Below, one piece after another: positions 54,417-58,374 of a stretch of DNA of 58,374 nt. Both the position numbers and the translations under genes were made by a program. Below the pieces are notes generated by a model. It searched no databases. It saw only the letters and a list, made by a program, of their open reading frames with translations, and was not told the DNA's origin. The number at the start of each line of letters is the position of its first letter. Within the stretch, counting starts at the first letter, position 1. The stretch covers positions 1 to 58,374 of the forward strand of contig JAJYTZ010000002.1 of the NCBI GenBank assembly GCA_021792775.1, given 5' to 3'. This DNA is from Microcaldota archaeon. Lineage in GTDB: Archaea > Micrarchaeota > Micrarchaeia > Micrarchaeales > Micrarchaeaceae.

Positions 54417-55697
54417 TTAGGTTTTTCCTGCAATAACTTTGTCAAAGCCGTATATCAATATTTGTTTCACATTCAGTGCTCTTTTTTGGGCTGTATTCAC
54501 GGTTTTTCCATTGTACAATAATACGCCGTCTTCTGTCTTAAAACGATTTACAAAATATTCTATAGTCCTCATATACTCCTCCTTCGGTGTTTCTGAAGCT
54601 TTGATTTCGATTGGAATGATTTTCTTTCGGTCAATCAATAAAGCATCAATCTCTTTTTGTCCTTCCCTCCAGTATCTTTTTATACCCAACCTGGATATCA
54701 GCAATGTCTCTAAAACTTTACCTTTTTCGATCGAAGGGTTCTGAGACATGGCAAGCGATATGTCATATGGATACACTCGCCTTAACTTTCTGGACTCTGA
54801 AAGCGTGGATGGCCTGTAGTTCTTTATTATTCGTATAAGCTTGGAGAACTCAAGCATATATATATGCCTCTCAACTTCTTGCTTCCGTTTAGTCAAGGAC
54901 TTTGAAAGGGAATCAACATTTAATATTATACCTGGCTCGGAGAAGAATAGCTCAACTAGAGAGTTTAATAGTGTTATATCAATTTTTCCAAATTCTTTTA
55001 GCAGATCCTGGCTTATGATCTTTGCAACAATGCTTTCATGTATATATTCGTATATTATTTTCTGATCATCAATTTTTGCTAACTCTGGAAATGGCTTCTT
55101 GATATAAGCATCAAATTCCATACCTATATTGTCTTCATACAATTTGAGATTGTTTATCTTTTTGCCATGTCTCAATGAATAGTATTCAACCAAAGATAAA
55201 ACAGGAATATCCACTAGAAAATGTCTCCCTGCAAGGCTGTCCATAGCCCTTTTTTCCAATTGTAGAGATGCAGATCCAGAAACCACAAACATTATGTTAG
55301 GAAGCGAGTCGTACAACAGTTTTACTTGAGAGCCCCAGTTGTTCAATATTTGTATTTCGTCTAAAAACAAGTATATTTTATCTTTTTTCCAATCTACGCC
55401 TGTAATCTTTTGATACTCGTTTAGTATAGACACTATTTCTGCTTGACCATAGTCAAATGTAAAATAAATAATGTTAAGGGAATTTACCTTCTTGGACAGT
55501 TCATCAATAAGCTGGTACATTATTGTTGATTTGCCCACCCTTCTCAAGCCGGTAAGCACAATAACTTCTTTGTATTTGGTAAGCTTATTGTACACTTCTT
55601 CAAAAACAGGCCGCCTATACTCCTTAACCAGCTCTTTTTTTACCTTTCCTGATATCCACCAATCGTTGAGCAATTTTAGTGCTTCTCCTACTTCCAT
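54417..55697 (-). CDS. AAA ATPase with C-terminal DUF4143
   Basis: 426 residues. Walker A is GLRRVGKSTIMYQL near residue 49, Walker B YLFLDEIQILNNW near residue 108, sensor VVSGSASLQLEKR. A DUF4143 domain forms the C-terminal half, ending with a restriction-like core: REGQKEIDALLIDRKKIIPIEIK (Glu, Asp, then Glu-x-Lys). It is a different subfamily from the copy at 47138, yet it also lies beside a LamG surface gene. Three copies of a GGAACGAA box surround its promoter. Confidence 0.86.
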   Translation of the reverse strand: MEVGEALKLLNDWWISGKVKKELVKEYRRPVFEEVYNKLTKYKEVIVLTGLRRVGKSTIMYQLIDELSKKVNSLNIIYFTFDYGQAEIVSILNEYQKITGVDWKKDKIYLFLDEIQILNNWGSQVKLLYDSLPNIMFVVSGSASLQLEKRAMDSLAGRHFLVDIPVLSLVEYYSLRHGKKINNLKLYEDNIGMEFDAYIKKPFPELAKIDDQKIIYEYIHESIVAKIISQDLLKEFGKIDITLLNSLVELFFSEPGIILNVDSLSKSLTKRKQEVERHIYMLEFSKLIRIIKNYRPSTLSESRKLRRVYPYDISLAMSQNPSIEKGKVLETLLISRLGIKRYWREGQKEIDALLIDRKKIIPIEIKASETPKEEYMRTIEYFVNRFKTEDGVLLYNGKTVNTAQKRALNVKQILIYGFDKVIAGKT

Positions 55698-55710
55698 ATT
55701 AGTACATTAA

Positions 55711-55752
55711 GGGAACGAATATTTATATCTTTCGTTCCTTTCGGGAACGAAT
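55711..55752. promoter_or_regulatory. triple GGAACGAA box around the DUF4143 promoter
   Basis: GGAACGAA occurs at 55712-55719 and 55744-55751 on the plus strand and as TTCGTTCC at 55731-55738. The first two boxes flank the TATA-like ATTTATATC; the second and third form a hairpin with a five-base loop. This is the layout of an autoregulatory operator. Confidence 0.55.
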
Positions 55753-55948
55753 CTTGAGGCACGGGGATCCGAACGTTAATTCGTAGATGATATCAGATAT
55801 GGAGAGAGGCGTTTTTGAATCATGAAATCCGTTCGTACGAATTCATCTCTCTTTATCTGTCAGTCATGAATGGGGCAAGGATATTTCAGAGCGGTGTGGG
55901 ACGCTGACACGTATTTTAACCTTTGCACACAAAAAGATATTGAGGTAA

Positions 55949-58374
55949 ATGACCGGCATTCGCTTTAAGGACAAGGGCAAAAAGTCTCAGATAGCTTTAG
56001 AATTCATAATAGTGTATTCATTCGTTCTTATAGTATTCATTATTGTCTTCGGAATAGCGACAACGCAGAGAGCGGCGGGCTTGGCAAGCAATCAGTATTC
56101 AAACGTGCAGCTTGCGGGACAAGCTATAGTCTCTTATTTGGATCAGGCGGCAGCTGCGGGAAACGGATTCAATGGGACATTCGCGCTGCCGCAGTATACC
56201 GGAGTGCAATCTTATTCGATATCGATTACGTCTACGGGCATTGTCACTGTAAATACGACCTTCGGTACGCAGAAGATAACTGCCACAGCATACTCTGATG
56301 CTAAGGATGTAGTTGGGCCTTCCGTAATACCCGGCAGTAATCCGACAGCCTATTCCATACCTGCTTACACCGGAAAGATAAAGGTCACAAACTATAACGG
56401 AGAGATATATGTGGATAGTACTTCTCCGCAGGATTTGCTTTTTCCAAACCAGGCGTCTTTGGCGGTACCATCTTCGACAGAGGTAGCGAACTTCAGCGGG
56501 ACGACCAGCTATATTTCTACTCCTTTATCTTGGCCTAGTGGGAAAAGTATAACGGTTATGGCTTGGATTTATCTTAATACAATACCAAATAATAATGCAG
56601 GTATCTTCTCAGCAAATAGTATATCCCCGTATGGCAGTATATCCGTATTCCCGAATGGGGACTGTCATATTGCCGTCGGTGTTACAAACACGATAGGTAG
56701 TTGGCAAGGCAGTACTTCAACCTATTGTTTAACAGCACAAAAATGGTATCAGATAATAGCGTGGGCCAATCAAAGTACTAATCAATATGGTTTATATATT
56801 AATGGCATATCTAATTTTAGTCAGCCGTTTATCGGGACTACAGAATCAGCAAATTCTTTTAATATCGGCTTATTTAGCTATCAAAGTGCTTACTTTCCTG
56901 GTTTTATAGCAAATGTCCAAGTTTACAACACAACGCTTAGCCAGTCACAGATAAGCAAGCTTTACACAGGGGGGATAAATGTGACTCCGGTAAGCACAAA
57001 CAGCTTGGTCGGGTGGTGGCCGCTTAATGGGAACGCGAACGATTATGGGCCAAATAACAACAACGGGGTACCATACAACATCGCTTATGCGTGGGCGGCA
57101 AATGGGAACCTTCATGCAAGTTTACAGAACGGTCGGCCTGGATTAGACACGCCAGGCGGCATAGTAATACCAGGAAGTTCGTTCACAAATTATGCCAACA
57201 CTAGTGGAAACATAACTGGTTACTTAGAGACAAACAAACTTAGCGGGAACAATGTGACAGGGATGATATACAACGGAAATCCCGCGCTTGCAGGCAACCT
57301 CATAGGATACTGGCCCCTTGAACTGGGATACGGTTCAACGGCGTATGACATTAGCACACATCACAACAATGGAGCGATAAGCAGAGCTGTGTGGGGGCCT
57401 ATGCCGCTAAACGCGGCAAACCTACAGACAGCAAGTTTTGGGGGCAGTAATTCAATCTTCATAAACGATTCGCCCCTGCATTCGCCTGTCGCATTCACTG
57501 TAAGCGCATGGGTAGCGCTGAACAATAATCCAAGCTTTTTTAGGAATATTGTGGCAACGAACTGCTTCAAGCTTGTAGCCTCTACTTACACGCAGGTTGT
57601 CTTTTATTCTTCGACGCAATGCGGTACATTGAAATACGTTCCGGCGACAACAGGCAATATGTTGGGGAACGAATCGCTGGTCTCTGTCACCTACTCCGGA
57701 GGTTATACGAAGATATATTTCAATGGGACCATTATAGCAAACTCTATTAATGTCTCATTCAACTCCAATCAGATAACAGCGATGAACATAGGCGAAGATA
57801 ACCTCTCTGGAATACCGAGTTCTAATTTGAATTACATGTACGGGAATGTATCAAACCTGCAGATATACGATGCGGCATTGTCTGGAAAGAGCATAATGCA
57901 GATTTACAATGAAGGAATGAACGGGACGCCATTAAACACGCAAAGCCTTGTGGGTTGGTATCCTTTGGACGGAAACGCAGAAAACTATGCCAATGGTTCA
58001 GGAAACGGGAAGCCATTTGGCGTGACTTATCCAAACAGGAAGTATGCGGGTAAAGATGCTAGTGTTTTCACGCTTAATTTTAAAGGGGAGAACTCTGGCA
58101 GCTATGTGAATCTTGGTAGTGCGATGACGAACGTTTCTGGAAACTTTAGTGTGGCTGGCTGGGTATACCCGTTAAATTATTCATACTACGATTACGCTTT
58201 TTCGAATACAAGAGATTGCTGCGGTTCATACAACGGTTTTAACCTCGGCGTGTCTGGGCATTCGGGGCTATTTGATATATGGAACAACACAGAGGTAGCT
58301 GTGAGCGGAGGGAATGTGAACTTTGATGCATGGACCTCCCTTGTCGGCAACTATAATGGGAGCTATCTCGACAT
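55949..58374 (+). CDS. multi-LamG surface protein with class III signal peptide (3' end beyond window)
   Basis: Open for at least 808 codons to the window edge. GAGGT precedes the ATG. The N-terminus has a basic stretch, then KKSQIALEFIIVYSFVLIVFI, a class III prepilin signal (about residues 11-45). Three LamG-like concanavalin domains follow, at about residues 175-345, 485-650 and from 700 on. Each boundary carries a module with LVGWWPLNGN, LIGYWPLELG or LVGWYPLDGN, plus NNNNGVP-type turns. The first LamG domain is AT-richer in codon use than its flanks. The protein is probably a filament-attached or envelope adhesin binding glycans or proteins. Confidence 0.82.
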   Translation, partial: MTGIRFKDKGKKSQIALEFIIVYSFVLIVFIIVFGIATTQRAAGLASNQYSNVQLAGQAIVSYLDQAAAAGNGFNGTFALPQYTGVQSYSISITSTGIVTVNTTFGTQKITATAYSDAKDVVGPSVIPGSNPTAYSIPAYTGKIKVTNYNGEIYVDSTSPQDLLFPNQASLAVPSSTEVANFSGTTSYISTPLSWPSGKSITVMAWIYLNTIPNNNAGIFSANSISPYGSISVFPNGDCHIAVGVTNTIGSWQGSTSTYCLTAQKWYQIIAWANQSTNQYGLYINGISNFSQPFIGTTESANSFNIGLFSYQSAYFPGFIANVQVYNTTLSQSQISKLYTGGINVTPVSTNSLVGWWPLNGNANDYGPNNNNGVPYNIAYAWAANGNLHASLQNGRPGLDTPGGIVIPGSSFTNYANTSGNITGYLETNKLSGNNVTGMIYNGNPALAGNLIGYWPLELGYGSTAYDISTHHNNGAISRAVWGPMPLNAANLQTASFGGSNSIFINDSPLHSPVAFTVSAWVALNNNPSFFRNIVATNCFKLVASTYTQVVFYSSTQCGTLKYVPATTGNMLGNESLVSVTYSGGYTKIYFNGTIIANSINVSFNSNQITAMNIGEDNLSGIPSSNLNYMYGNVSNLQIYDAALSGKSIMQIYNEGMNGTPLNTQSLVGWYPLDGNAENYANGSGNGKPFGVTYPNRKYAGKDASVFTLNFKGENSGSYVNLGSAMTNVSGNFSVAGWVYPLNYSYYDYAFSNTRDCCGSYNGFNLGVSGHSGLFDIWNNTEVAVSGGNVNFDAWTSLVGNYNGSYLD

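Overview
The window is archaeal, and most like a DPANN archaeon of the Micrarchaeota type (inference from gene content; no rRNA is present to settle it). Signs seen directly: start codons follow GGTG-type Shine-Dalgarno sites or sit leaderless about 25 bp from TATA boxes; phenylalanyl-tRNA synthetase is of the archaeal alpha/beta form; all three tRNA genes carry introns; several surface proteins carry class III (archaeal prepilin) signal peptides; and an archaeal pilus ATPase with two TadC/FlaJ-like membrane proteins is encoded.

Layout. 1-1.75 kb: an unknown protein, an ITPase-like NTP pyrophosphatase and a hicBA toxin-antitoxin pair. 1.95-5.8 kb: a surface protein, then pheS-pheT. 5.8-8.4 kb (minus): a radical SAM protein of the tetraether-lipid-synthase type with a small partner. 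8.7-14.1 kb (minus): a type IV pilus/secretion operon (coiled-coil protein, ATPase, accessory protein, two membrane platforms). 14.3-17.9 kb: M50 protease, intron-bearing tRNA-Gln, vapBC, and three consecutive RCK/TrkA-like genes. 17.9-23.9 kb (minus): a 1574-residue surface protein and a repeat protein. 24-31.7 kb: rsmA, a pilin-like gene, intron-bearing tRNA-Thr, abiE toxin-antitoxin genes, a retropepsin-like protease pair, a candidate structured RNA, tRNA-Leu with a D-loop intron, a PAC2 chaperone, a basic-tailed protein, DUF192 and an aldehyde dehydrogenase.

31.8-38.4 kb: a complete suf operon (sufB with an intein, sufD, a cysteine-containing HTH regulator, sufC, sufS, sufU), so Fe-S assembly and its probable regulator are together. 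38.6-46.0 kb: nine tightly packed genes encoding a VirB2/CedA1-like small membrane protein, a VirB6/TrbL/CedA-like polytopic protein, two HerA/VirB4-type ATPases and five small, mostly membrane proteins. This looks like an archaeal type IV secretion or DNA-transfer machine related to the Ced/Ted systems, and is the strongest candidate for an undescribed system here.

46.2-50.0 kb is a mobile, plastic surface-gene area: a LamG pilin-like gene with a 31-base AC repeat near its start, a DUF4143 ATPase, a LamG gene remnant and an IS200/IS605-type element with a frameshifted tnpB. 50.2-54.2 kb (minus): a bacterial-style heat-shock operon (HTH regulator, grpE, dnaK, dnaJ). 54.4-58.4 kb: a second DUF4143 ATPase and a multi-LamG surface protein that runs off the window end.
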